This document shows positions 18,399-28,160 of a DNA stretch of 64,000 bases, in pieces. The notes under the pieces were generated by a model. The model ran no database searches. It was not told the DNA's origin and was given only the letters and a program-made list of their open reading frames with translations. Within the stretch, counting starts at the first letter, position 1; every line of letters begins with the position of its first letter. The DNA lies in the NCBI GenBank assembly GCA_021443665.1, contig JABUTN010000001.1, forward strand, positions 39,891 through 103,890, written 5' to 3'. Both the position numbers and the translations under genes were made by a program. The DNA comes from Bacteroidales bacterium (GTDB lineage Bacteria > Bacteroidota > Bacteroidia > Bacteroidales > UBA932).

Positions 18399-19334
18399 AT
18401 GATTTTGCTTGAAACACCTTCACAGAACTGGTCCTCATACGAGCTTGTGGATTCTGGAAACGGAGAAAAGCTCGAGCGCTTCGGCAACTTTGTATTGAGG
18501 CGCCCCGAGCCGAAGGCCCTTTGGGACAAATCCCTGTCCGAGTCGCGCTGGATGGAACTTTGCCACACAAGTTTCACCCCCGGAGCCGGTTTCGGGAAGG
18601 CGGGCAAGGAGGATTCCGGAGTCTGGAATATGCATAAAGCGATGCCGGAACAATGGACCGTCCCGTACCTTGGAGCCGACAAGGATGCCGGACCCCGCTT
18701 CACGCTGCGTTTGGGACTCACCTCTTTCAAGCACGTGGGAGTCTTCCCCGAACAGGCCCCCAACTGGGACTTCATCTTCCGCCAAATCATATCCATCCGC
18801 GGTGCCCATGCACGCAGGGGAGAAAAGTATTCCCCGAAAGTGCTGAACCTTTTTGCATATACTGGAGCCGCATCATTGGCGGCGCGTGCCGCCGGTGCCC
18901 AGGTCACCCATCTGGACAGCGTCCGCCAGGTCGTCACCTGGGCCAGAAACAATATGGAACTCAGTTCCCTCGATAATATCCGCTGGATAATAGAGGATGC
19001 CTTCAAATTCGTGGTGCGCGAGGCCCGCAGAGGCAATGTCTATGATGCCGTCATGCTGGATCCGCCGGCATACGGCCACGGTCCGGACGGAGAGCGCTGG
19101 AAACTCGACGAATGCCTTTTCGATATGCTCAAGGCCTGCAATCTGATACTTGCGCCCAAGGACAGTTTCCTTCTGCTGAACCTCTACTCCAACGGTTATT
19201 CCGCAATGCTTGCCGACTCGCTCGTGGCGGCCGCTTTCGGGACCTCAGGCGAGCGCAGTTGCGGCGAGCTGATGCTCACTGACCGCGCGGGCCGCAATCT
19301 GCCACTTTCCGTATTCTCAAGACTGATCCGTTAG
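18399..19334 (+). CDS. Class I SAM-dependent methyltransferase (RlmI-like)
   Basis: VLNLFAYTGAASLAARAAGAQVTHLDSVRQVVTWARNN; DAVMLDPPAYGHGPDGERWKL. Confidence 0.85.
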   Translation: MILLETPSQNWSSYELVDSGNGEKLERFGNFVLRRPEPKALWDKSLSESRWMELCHTSFTPGAGFGKAGKEDSGVWNMHKAMPEQWTVPYLGADKDAGPRFTLRLGLTSFKHVGVFPEQAPNWDFIFRQIISIRGAHARRGEKYSPKVLNLFAYTGAASLAARAAGAQVTHLDSVRQVVTWARNNMELSSLDNIRWIIEDAFKFVVREARRGNVYDAVMLDPPAYGHGPDGERWKLDECLFDMLKACNLILAPKDSFLLLNLYSNGYSAMLADSLVAAAFGTSGERSCGELMLTDRAGRNLPLSVFSRLIR

Positions 19335-19337
19335 ATA

Positions 19338-20231
19338 ATGCTCAATCCTCTCTACATAAGCTGGAATGTGGACCCCGACATCATCACCCTCGGCTGGTTC
19401 CACCTCAGATGGTACTCGATACTCTTCGTGTCGGGCCTTTTCCCCATAGGTTACCTGATCATGCGCTCCTTCTACAAAAGGGAGGGACTGCCCGTGAGCC
19501 TACTGGACCCTATGCTCTACGCTCTGCTGATAGGCACCCTGGTCGGTGCGCGTCTGGGCCACTGCCTCTTCTATGACCCCGCTTATTATCTGGCCCATCC
19601 TCTGGACATACTGAAGACCTGGGAGGGAGGCCTTGCCTCACACGGCGGCTCTGTGGGTGTTCTGCTCGCTATGTGGTGGTTTACAGCCAAATACGGCAAG
19701 AAATACGGTTTCGGGTACATCTGGACTCTCGACCGCCTGGTGATAGCCATCTGCTTTGCGGGTTGCCTCATACGCCTTGGCAACCTCTTCAATTCGGAGA
19801 TTTTCGGCCACGCTACCACACTTCCCTGGGGCTTCAAGTTCCCCAGAAGCTATGAGTGGCAGGCTCTCTACGGCCCCGCAGTATATCCCCCCGACGGTGT
19901 GGCCTGTCATCCCACCCAGCTTTACGAGGCCTTGAGCTATCTGCTCCTGGGACTCGGCCTGTTGTGGCTCTACCTAAAGAGACTGCCCCGCCTTTACACG
20001 GGCAATATTTTCGGGCTGTTCCTGATAGGCCTGTTCGGCGTCAGGATTCTGATAGAGTTTGTCAAGAACCCCCAGGAGGATTTTGAGAAGGAGATGGTGC
20101 TGAATATGGGACAGTGGCTCTCGATACCCTTTGTGCTTGCGGGCGTCATAATCCTGATACTGAGTTTTGTTTACAGGCATCCGGCCCAGGCGGGAGCAAA
20201 GACAGGAACAAAAATCGCAGCGAAAAAATAA
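19338..20231 (+). CDS. lgt: Prolipoprotein diacylglyceryl transferase
   Basis: GARLGHCLFYDPAYYL...GGLASHGGSVGVLLAMWW; CHPTQLYEALSYLLLG. Confidence 0.96.
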   Translation: MLNPLYISWNVDPDIITLGWFHLRWYSILFVSGLFPIGYLIMRSFYKREGLPVSLLDPMLYALLIGTLVGARLGHCLFYDPAYYLAHPLDILKTWEGGLASHGGSVGVLLAMWWFTAKYGKKYGFGYIWTLDRLVIAICFAGCLIRLGNLFNSEIFGHATTLPWGFKFPRSYEWQALYGPAVYPPDGVACHPTQLYEALSYLLLGLGLLWLYLKRLPRLYTGNIFGLFLIGLFGVRILIEFVKNPQEDFEKEMVLNMGQWLSIPFVLAGVIILILSFVYRHPAQAGAKTGTKIAAKK

Positions 20232-20232
20232 T

Positions 20233-21162
20233 ATGGAAAAGATACAGCTTCTGATACTTGGCAGCGGCCCCGCCGGCTATACTGCCGCAATATATGCCTG
20301 CCGCGCGGGCATACAGACGGTTGTCTATGAGGGGCTTGTCCCCGGTGGGCAGTTGACCCAGACCACTGACATAGAGAACTTCCCCGGCTATCCCAACGGA
20401 GTCAACGGCTTCCAGATGATGGAGGACTTCAAGGCCCAGGCACAGCGTTTCGGCGCTCAGGTGCGTTACGGCCTTGCCACAAGGACCGATTTTTCGGCCC
20501 GTCCCCTCAGGGTGGAGATAGACGGAGCGGACTGGGTGGAGGCCACGGCCGTGATTATTGCCACGGGCGCTTCCGCAAAATATCTCGGACTTCCCTCCGA
20601 GGAAAAGTTCAAGGGCTCCGGCGTTTCGGCCTGCGCCACTTGTGACGGTTTCTTCTACAAGGGAAAGGATGTGGCCGTGGTGGGAGGAGGCGACACCGCC
20701 TGCGAGGAGGCCACCTATCTTGCCGGGATGTGCCGCAAGGTCTATCTGATAGTGCGCCGCGATGTGCTCCGCGCCTCGAAGGCAATGCAGGAGCGCGTGT
20801 TCAACACCCCCAACATCGAGGTCCTCTGGCGCCACCGCACCCGCGAGATTCTCGGCGACGCCAACGGCGTGACAGGGGTTTCGCTTGACAACGACGCCGA
20901 AGGCACAGTCGTGACCAAGGACATAGACGGCTTCTTCCTCGCGATCGGGCATCATCCCAACAGCGAGGTATTCCAGCCCTGGGTGGAAGTGGACGAGCAG
21001 GGCTACATCATCACCGAGGGCAAGAGTTGCCGCACGAACGTGCCTGGAGTCTTCGCCGCCGGAGATGTCCAGGACCCGACCTACCGTCAGGCCGTCAACG
21101 CCGCGGCCGCCGGCTGTCGTGCCGCGATGGATGCGGAGAGATGGATGGCTGAAAACGCTTAA
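20233..21162 (+). CDS. trxB: Thioredoxin reductase
   Basis: LILGSGPAGYTAAIYACRAG, SACATCDGFFYKGKDVAVVGGGDTACEEA, GVFAAGDVQDPTYRQAVNAAAAGC. Start trimmed from 20167. Confidence 0.96.
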   Translation: MEKIQLLILGSGPAGYTAAIYACRAGIQTVVYEGLVPGGQLTQTTDIENFPGYPNGVNGFQMMEDFKAQAQRFGAQVRYGLATRTDFSARPLRVEIDGADWVEATAVIIATGASAKYLGLPSEEKFKGSGVSACATCDGFFYKGKDVAVVGGGDTACEEATYLAGMCRKVYLIVRRDVLRASKAMQERVFNTPNIEVLWRHRTREILGDANGVTGVSLDNDAEGTVVTKDIDGFFLAIGHHPNSEVFQPWVEVDEQGYIITEGKSCRTNVPGVFAAGDVQDPTYRQAVNAAAAGCRAAMDAERWMAENA

Positions 21163-21170
21163 AAACGAGT

Positions 21171-21668
21171 ATGAAAAGAAAAACCATAATCGCAACGCTT
21201 GCGTTGCTTTCCCTGCTCAGTTTGAGCGGATGCAAGAAGGACATCAAGTACCACGTGTTCGTGGTCAGCAACTACAATGTGTCCTTCGAGTTTCACAATG
21301 ACCCCCTGGACGAGCAGAAGGAGGCCTTCCTCTCGTATGTCAGGGACTGCCGTCTGGCCTGCTATGACGTGTTGGACCTGACGGACAAGAATCCCTACAG
21401 GAAGTACGACAGTTCCAAGAAGTCGTATTCCAGCGCCAAGAAGGAACTGGCTGCCGATTTCCAGAAGGTGAAGATTCCCCCCGTGCCGGACTTCGCATTT
21501 GACGAGGATACCTTCTGCACCTATGACCTCTGCCTTGCGGGCAACGAATTCACCCAGTCCGCCACTTCCTCCACCACCACATCGGCGACAGTCCTGCCCG
21601 AAATACTCGGCAGGATAGGGATAATCTTGGCAGACGGGGAGATTGTGGCTGTCCTGCTCGACGAGTAG
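21171..21668 (+). CDS. Hypothetical lipoprotein
   Basis: MKRKTIIATLALLSLLSLSGCKKD lipobox; 165 aa. Confidence 0.55.
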   Translation: MKRKTIIATLALLSLLSLSGCKKDIKYHVFVVSNYNVSFEFHNDPLDEQKEAFLSYVRDCRLACYDVLDLTDKNPYRKYDSSKKSYSSAKKELAADFQKVKIPPVPDFAFDEDTFCTYDLCLAGNEFTQSATSSTTTSATVLPEILGRIGIILADGEIVAVLLDE

Positions 21669-21687
21669 CCTCCGCTAATAAGGGTTG

Positions 21688-22386
21688 CTAATAAGGCTTG
21701 AAGGAGGCTTCCATTATGGCCTTGTCCTCACGTGAACGCTCCACGGGTTCGGGAGGCGGGCTGCCGAAGATTGCAAAATAAAGGGCGGGGAACTGCCCTT
21801 TTTTGTATATGATCACGAGTTCTTCCGTCTCCTTGTCTTCCCCCGTGCGGTCGTAGGGGTTCTTCATGCTCGAACCGAAAAGTTTCGCGATGCCCTGCCA
21901 GAATGCGGCGGCGGCACGGCCCTTGTAGTTTCGGACCACATTGTAGGAAGTCATCCCGACCTCCCTGTCGATCAGGCGCAACAGCAGTTTCCCCTGACTG
22001 ATGGTAAGGTTCTTGAGCGGGGCTTCGAAAGTGCGGAACAGTTCTTTCTGGAAATCGTTGATGTAGCGGTCGTGGGCGCGTCCCTTGAGGTTTCCGGCCT
22101 GGATTGTGGAATCCGCCTCAATCAGTTTCTCCTTGGCCAGCAGCGCGTAGGGGTAGGCCTTGGCAAAATTGTGTACCAGCTGGTAGTATTTGCGCCATTG
22201 ACGTCCCTCCTTGCCTCTGAGACGCTTGGGAAAGGCGTAGGCCGGGGGCAGGGTCTCGATGAAGATGGTGTCCTTACCGTCTATGACATAGCGCATCCTC
22301 TCGGACTTTTTCTCCTGGGCAAAGGCTGTAAGGGGCGCGGCCATCAGGCCGTACACCGCAAGCAGTATGAGGACGCATCTTTTCAT
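21688..22386 (-). CDS. DUF4294-like conserved secreted protein
   Basis: Signal peptide, then RYVIDGKDTIFIETLPPAYAFPKRL...RKYYQLVHNFAKAYPYALLAKEKL. Start placed at MKRCVLIL. Confidence 0.7.
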   Translation of the reverse strand: MKRCVLILLAVYGLMAAPLTAFAQEKKSERMRYVIDGKDTIFIETLPPAYAFPKRLRGKEGRQWRKYYQLVHNFAKAYPYALLAKEKLIEADSTIQAGNLKGRAHDRYINDFQKELFRTFEAPLKNLTISQGKLLLRLIDREVGMTSYNVVRNYKGRAAAAFWQGIAKLFGSSMKNPYDRTGEDKETEELVIIYKKGQFPALYFAIFGSPPPEPVERSREDKAIMEASFKPY

Positions 22387-22473
22387 GGCGGTTTCCATCG
22401 CGGGCAAAAATAGCAAAAATGATTGTTGATAGAATAGAAATCATTATCTTCGCACAAATAAACACAAACAGTT

Positions 22474-23028
22474 ATGACAGGAATAATTATTACCGTAGTG
22501 GTTGTGCTGCTCATCGTGGTATGGGTAATCGGAGTACAGCGGAATCTCGTCTCTTCAGACGAACTTTGCAGCAACGCAATGAGCCAGATAGGTGTCCAGC
22601 AGGAAAGCCGTTGGGACGCCGTCACCAATCTCGTGGAAATGATAAAGGGCTACAACGAGCACGAATACAAGACCCTGAAGGACATCATAGCCCAGAGGGC
22701 TGACATCAAGGGCAACAGCAGCGCGGCCGACGTGGAGGCCCAGGAAGGGCACCTTGCCCAGTTGGCCTCACAGCTCAAGGTCGTGGTTGAGCGCTATCCC
22801 GACCTGAAGGCCAACGAGACCTTCCTCAAGGGTATGGACTCCATCAATATGTACGAGAATCAGGTGCGCACCAGCCGTATGGTCTATAACGACACCGTGA
22901 CCAAATACAACAGGATCGTGCGCTCCTTCCCCAACTCCATCGTGGCCTCCATCTTCCATTTCAGCGTAAAGGACTACCTCAAGGATCCCGGCCAGAAGGC
23001 CCAGGCCCCCGTTGTAAGTTTCAAATAA
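22474..23028 (+). CDS. LemA family protein
   Basis: N-term TM then LCSNAMSQIGVQQESRWDAVTNLVEMIKGYNEHE...; FNSIVASIF-like FPNSIVASIFHFSVKDY. Confidence 0.9.
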   Translation: MTGIIITVVVVLLIVVWVIGVQRNLVSSDELCSNAMSQIGVQQESRWDAVTNLVEMIKGYNEHEYKTLKDIIAQRADIKGNSSAADVEAQEGHLAQLASQLKVVVERYPDLKANETFLKGMDSINMYENQVRTSRMVYNDTVTKYNRIVRSFPNSIVASIFHFSVKDYLKDPGQKAQAPVVSFK

Positions 23029-24695
23029 TGGGAAGAGGCTTCATATCTGTCCTGCTTCTGCTTTGCGCATGCATCTTTGCGCCTGCACAGAGCAAGGTGG
23101 AGGACCTGTCCGTCAGGGTGATGCTTCTGCCTGACGGAGCAATGGACCTCGTCGAGGTGTGGAAGATAGACGTGGACAACAAGATCAGCGAATGGTATGT
23201 GGCCCGCGACAGGATGAAGGGCATAGAAGTCAATTACTTTTCGGTCTGCGAAAATCCCTCCCAGAACCTTTTCGAGAATGACGGGGAGTGGGACGTGGAC
23301 CGCAGCCGCGAGCAGAAGCGCAACAAGTACGGCATAGTTCACAAGGCCAACGGTGCCGTGGAACTGTGCTGGGGAGTGGGCTATCCCGGAAAACATACCT
23401 TCTTCACCCAGGCGAGGTACAGCTACCCCATCGTGAGCCTCTCGGACTACGATATGCTGCGCTTCGACATTGTGGTCGAGTCGGACGCCCCTCCACGCCA
23501 CGTGAAGGTGGAGATAGAGTCCGGTTCCCTGAAATACCTGCCCGCCCTGGACACCACCTGGGTGAGGGCCTGGGCCTTCGGTTTCGAGGGGGATGTCCGT
23601 TTCGAGGACGGCAAGGTGGTGATGGAGAGCAGCCGGCCTTTCGGGAGAAACTCGAGGGTAAGCGCCCTGCTCAGGTTCGAGAAGGGCAAATTCAACAGCC
23701 GCAACGCCGAGCCTGACAAGAACTTTGACTCCTACCTCAGCGATGCCTTGGAAGGGAGTTCATACCTGGATGATGATGAGGACCCCTTCATAATAACCTT
23801 CTTGATTTTCCTCTTCGGCCTCCTGGTGTTCATTCCCACAGTGATAATCTGGAACAACAGGAACATACGCCGCAAGGTGTTCGGCGTCCCCTCCATCAAG
23901 AAACTGCCCTGGTGCAGAGAAATCCCCTTCAATGTGAACGTGCCGGCCTGCGCCTATGTGATGGCCCACACAGCGGAATCGGGAGGCGGAGGAGTGGCCA
24001 CCGCCTTCATAATGAAAATGGTGCGTGACGGCCGCATCACCGTAAGCGAGCAGTCCCGGGCCAATAGTGTGGACCTCGTGTTGAACGGCAATGTCACCGG
24101 TCCGGAGATGTCCCCCTGCGAGCGAGAGTTTTTTGAAATGCTCACCGAGTCGGCCGGGGCGGACGGCATCCTGCAGAAAAACGAGTTCACCGTCTGGGCC
24201 CGCAAGACGAAGAACACCGCCCGTCTCGAGAAATGGACGAAGGAGGTGGACAAGGAAGCCCGGAAAACGCTTGAAGCGGGAGGCTGGCTCTCCGAGGGCA
24301 AGAAGACCGACTTCACTATGATGGGTCAGGAGTCGGCGAGAAACCTTATCGGAGTGAGGACTTTCCTAAAGGACTTCACCCTCATTGATGAACGCAGAAG
24401 CGTGGAAGCCGTCCTCTGGAGGGATTATATGATAGTGGCCGCGCTCTTCGGGATAGCCGAGAAGGTGGCCAAGGAACTTCAGGAAATCAATCCCGAGGCC
24501 TTCAAGCAGCTCTCGCCCAATACGAGCACCGACCCTGTGGTCACTATGCAGATGATCCGCGGCGCGTCCGTATATTCCCGCAGCATTTCTTCCGCAATGG
24601 CGGCAAAGTCGTCATCGGCCGCAGGCTATGGTGGACACTCAAGTATGGGTGGAGGCCACGGTTTTGGAGGCGGCGGACACAGCGGCGGCAGATAA
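23028..24695 (+). CDS. DUF2207-family predicted membrane protein
   Basis: Signal peptide, N-term domain of the DUF2207 type, TM FLIFLFGLLVFIPTVIIW, C-term Gly-rich GGHSSMGGGHGFGGGGHSGGR; adjacent to LemA. Confidence 0.8.
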   Translation: MGRGFISVLLLLCACIFAPAQSKVEDLSVRVMLLPDGAMDLVEVWKIDVDNKISEWYVARDRMKGIEVNYFSVCENPSQNLFENDGEWDVDRSREQKRNKYGIVHKANGAVELCWGVGYPGKHTFFTQARYSYPIVSLSDYDMLRFDIVVESDAPPRHVKVEIESGSLKYLPALDTTWVRAWAFGFEGDVRFEDGKVVMESSRPFGRNSRVSALLRFEKGKFNSRNAEPDKNFDSYLSDALEGSSYLDDDEDPFIITFLIFLFGLLVFIPTVIIWNNRNIRRKVFGVPSIKKLPWCREIPFNVNVPACAYVMAHTAESGGGGVATAFIMKMVRDGRITVSEQSRANSVDLVLNGNVTGPEMSPCEREFFEMLTESAGADGILQKNEFTVWARKTKNTARLEKWTKEVDKEARKTLEAGGWLSEGKKTDFTMMGQESARNLIGVRTFLKDFTLIDERRSVEAVLWRDYMIVAALFGIAEKVAKELQEINPEAFKQLSPNTSTDPVVTMQMIRGASVYSRSISSAMAAKSSSAAGYGGHSSMGGGHGFGGGGHSGGR

Positions 24696-24710
24696 ACACA
24701 CTAAAAGATT

Positions 24711-26255
24711 ATGAAAAGAATCTCCATAGCAATGACGATCGCGCTGTCTCTGGCGGCGCTCGTGTCCTGCAACTCCAAACATTGGGTCGGCTCCTGGGCC
24801 ACAGCCCTTCAGGTGGCTGAACCCCACAACTGCCCTCCCGAGCCCGGGCTTGAGGGCAACAGCATCCGCCAAATAGTGGAATTGTCCGTGGGCGGTGACT
24901 GCCTCAGAGTGAAACTCTCCAACGAGTTCGGAACGGAGCCTGTGGAGATAGAGGCCGCGAGCATCGCACCTGCACTGAGCGCGGGCGGCTCTCCCGACAT
25001 AGACGAGGCCGCTTCCGCAATCCTGAGTTTCGGCGGCGAGGTGTCTGTAGTGATTGCCCCCGGAGAACTCGTGGTGAGCGACCCCGTGAAGATGAAACTA
25101 CAGCCGAGGGCTGATCTGGCCATCACCCTCCAACTCGGGAAGGCCTCTTCCACTGTGGTCACCAGCCATCCCGGCTCGCGCACCACTTCATACATCGCCA
25201 AGGGCCACACGAATGACTTCAGCGCTGCGGTGCGCACGGACCACTGGTACATAATCAATGCCGTGGAGGTGCTTTCCGATGCCCAGGCCATAGTGATTCT
25301 CGGAGATTCCATCACTGACGGCAGGGGTTCCACCCACAATGTGCAGAATCGCTGGAGCGACAATCTCTCCCGCCTGCTCCTTTCCAATGGCACGACCTCA
25401 TCCCTGAGTGTGCTGAATATGGGAGTCGGAGGCGGCTGTGTGCTGAGGGGAGGCCTCGGAGTGCCAGCCACACTGCGCTATCCGCGCGACCTCTTCGGCC
25501 AGGAGGGCGTGGGTTACATCATCCTGTATGAAGGTGTGAACGACATCCTCGGCTCCTTCAATCCTGAAAAGACTGCCCGGGACATCATAGACTTCTATAC
25601 CAGCCTGACCGCCGAGGCCCACATAAGAGGCATCAAGGTGCTCGGGGCCACCATCGCGCCCTTTATGGGCAACGGCCCGGCCACCCCTGAACGCGAACAG
25701 GGCCGCCTGTTGCTCAACGAGTGGATCCTCAGCTGCAGCGACTTGGACGGGGTGGTGGATTTCGCCTCGGCCGTGTGCAGCCCCGGTGACCCGAGCGTGC
25801 TTGACGAGCGCTATCTCTACGAAAACGACTACCTCCACCTGAACGCCGATGGCTACAAGGTGATGGGCGAGGTCGCCTACGAGTCTGTACTGCGCCTTTT
25901 CGAAAAACGCGAGGCCCGGCAGGTGAGCGCCGCCACCCTGCAAGTCGGTGCGCAGCCCACGCCCGCTGAAATATCCCTGAGCGGCAGGATGCTGTGGTTC
26001 CCCGAGGGCGGCTATGTCATCAAGGCCGTTCCCGAACTGGCTTCCGCAGATTTCAGCGCCCTGACCGCCCTTCTTCCTGTGGATGCCGGAGGCAGCGGGG
26101 AAATCCGTGTGACCAAAGGCCCCTTTGCCGTCAGCGTCAGCCCCCGCGGCATAGATTTGAGCATGGAGGATGCGGCATCGCTGGAACGCGCCGCACAGAT
26201 CCTCGGACAGCTTGTCAGGGGAGCATCCATCGCTGAAGTGAAATTGAAAGACTAA
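24711..26255 (+). CDS. SGNH/GDSL-family hydrolase (lipoprotein)
   Basis: IVILGDSITDGRGS (block I), GVNDILGS, NDYLHLNADGYKVMGE (block V); N-term lipobox LVSCNS. Confidence 0.85.
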   Translation: MKRISIAMTIALSLAALVSCNSKHWVGSWATALQVAEPHNCPPEPGLEGNSIRQIVELSVGGDCLRVKLSNEFGTEPVEIEAASIAPALSAGGSPDIDEAASAILSFGGEVSVVIAPGELVVSDPVKMKLQPRADLAITLQLGKASSTVVTSHPGSRTTSYIAKGHTNDFSAAVRTDHWYIINAVEVLSDAQAIVILGDSITDGRGSTHNVQNRWSDNLSRLLLSNGTTSSLSVLNMGVGGGCVLRGGLGVPATLRYPRDLFGQEGVGYIILYEGVNDILGSFNPEKTARDIIDFYTSLTAEAHIRGIKVLGATIAPFMGNGPATPEREQGRLLLNEWILSCSDLDGVVDFASAVCSPGDPSVLDERYLYENDYLHLNADGYKVMGEVAYESVLRLFEKREARQVSAATLQVGAQPTPAEISLSGRMLWFPEGGYVIKAVPELASADFSALTALLPVDAGGSGEIRVTKGPFAVSVSPRGIDLSMEDAASLERAAQILGQLVRGASIAEVKLKD

Positions 26256-26274
26256 CTATAAACCCCCAATAACT

Positions 26275-28158
26275 ATGATAAGTTCCATTCACGACTATGA
26301 ATTGATCCCGGTTGAGATCAGCCATACCCCCACCGAAGCCTGCCGGGAATTGGCAGAGAAAATCATCGACAGAGCCAACAGGGCAAAGTCCGGAGAGCGT
26401 CCTTTCCGCCTGGCCATTTCAAGCGGATCTTCGCCCGAACCACTGCTCGACATACTTTCGGAGGCATACAGGGCCGGAAAAGTGTCCTTCTCTGCGGTAG
26501 AACTCTTCACGGTTGATGAGTACTACCCTTACGATGGCCTGCTGGCCCATAGCAGAAACAGAGTCCTTCGCCGCAGCTTCATAGATGTGGTGGACCTCAA
26601 ACAGGAAAACATACACTGGCTGGACGGCCTGTGGAAGCCGGAAGAAGTGGAGGCCAAATGTGCGGAATGGGACGAGCAGGCCAAAGGCCTGGATATGCTG
26701 ATAATGGGCATAGGCGAGCAGGGTCAGCTGGGACTCAACGAGCCCGGCACACGCCAGCAGTACAAGACACGTCTGGTGCTTCTGAGCTGGCAGTCCCGCA
26801 AGAGGCAGACGGGCCCCTTCGGCGGCGAGATAGACAAAACCCCTATGAACGCCCTCACTATGGGTGTTTCCACAATGCTGACGGCTAAAGAAATACACCT
26901 TCTTGCCTGGGGCGAGGACAAGGCTGCCATCGTGAAGAGGGTGTCCGAAGACCAGTGGAACCCCGATTGCCCCGCCTCACTGCTGCAGTTGGGCGAGAAT
27001 GTGTCTTTCCACATAGACAAGGACGCTGCCGTATGCCTCACGAGGGTGGTGGCTCCCTGGCTGGTGGGACATTGCCAGTGGGAAGAGCGCCTGATACGCA
27101 AGGCAGTGGTATGGCTCTGCGAGACTGTCAGGAAGCCTATTCTGAAACTTACCTATCAGGACTATGTGGAACACGCCCTCGGCGAACTTGTGACAGCCCA
27201 CGGCCCCTACGATTCCATAAACATAAAGGTGTTCAACGACCTGCAGCACACCATTACCGGCTGGCCCGGCGGAAAGCCAGGTGCGGACGACACCTTCCGT
27301 CCCGTGAAGTCCACTCCCTTCCCCAAGACTGTCGTGGTGTTCTCCCCCCATCCCGATGATGACGTCATTTCGATGGGCGGCACGCTGATACGTCTTTCAG
27401 AGCAGGGCCACAATGTCCACGTGGCGTACGAGACCTCCGGCAATGTGGCCGTCCACGACGATGTGGTGATGCAGCACATAGACACCATCCACGAACTCGG
27501 CTATGCCGATGACTGGGACAGGGTCGCCTCCATTCTTGCCTCGAAGAGGCCCGGAGAGGCGGAGCCGAGAGAGTTGCTCAACATTAAGGGCTCCATCAGA
27601 AGGGCCGAGGCCCGTGCAGCCCTGCGTTCCTTCGGCCTGAGCGACACCCACGCCCATTTCCTCAACCTTCCCTTCTACGAGACCGGCGGAATCGCCAAGA
27701 ACCCCGCCACCCAGGATGACGTGGACATAGTGAAGTCGCTGCTGCTCGACCTGCAGCCCCAGCAGATATATATGGCCGGTGACCTCGCCGACCCCCACGG
27801 CACCCACAGGGTCTGCACAATGACCGCGCTCGAGGCTGTACGCCAGCTGCGTGAGGAAGGGCATCAGTGGGCTCAGGATGCCGTCATCTGGCTTTACAGG
27901 GGCGCCTGGATGGAATGGGAACCCGGTGATGTGGATATGGCCGTGCCTTTGAGTCCCCAGGAAATGATAAAGAAGAGACACGCCATCTACCGCCACCTTT
28001 CCCAGAAGGACATCGTACCCTTCCCCGGAGACGACTCAAGGGAGTTCTGGCAGAGGGCCGAGGAGCGCACCCAGAATACTGCCAAGCTGTATGACAGCCT
28101 CGGAATGGCTGAGTATCAGGCCATAGAACTCTTCGTGAAATACACAGACAACATCTGA
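26275..28158 (+). CDS. Glucosamine-6-phosphate deaminase-like domain fused to a PIG-L/LmbE-type deacetylase domain
   Basis: NagB-like LFTVDEYYPYDG and GIGEQGQLGLNEPGT; C-term VVVFSPHPDDDVISMGGTLIRLSEQGH and MAGDLADPHGTHRVC. Confidence 0.88.
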   Translation: MISSIHDYELIPVEISHTPTEACRELAEKIIDRANRAKSGERPFRLAISSGSSPEPLLDILSEAYRAGKVSFSAVELFTVDEYYPYDGLLAHSRNRVLRRSFIDVVDLKQENIHWLDGLWKPEEVEAKCAEWDEQAKGLDMLIMGIGEQGQLGLNEPGTRQQYKTRLVLLSWQSRKRQTGPFGGEIDKTPMNALTMGVSTMLTAKEIHLLAWGEDKAAIVKRVSEDQWNPDCPASLLQLGENVSFHIDKDAAVCLTRVVAPWLVGHCQWEERLIRKAVVWLCETVRKPILKLTYQDYVEHALGELVTAHGPYDSINIKVFNDLQHTITGWPGGKPGADDTFRPVKSTPFPKTVVVFSPHPDDDVISMGGTLIRLSEQGHNVHVAYETSGNVAVHDDVVMQHIDTIHELGYADDWDRVASILASKRPGEAEPRELLNIKGSIRRAEARAALRSFGLSDTHAHFLNLPFYETGGIAKNPATQDDVDIVKSLLLDLQPQQIYMAGDLADPHGTHRVCTMTALEAVRQLREEGHQWAQDAVIWLYRGAWMEWEPGDVDMAVPLSPQEMIKKRHAIYRHLSQKDIVPFPGDDSREFWQRAEERTQNTAKLYDSLGMAEYQAIELFVKYTDNI

Positions 28159-28160
28159 AG

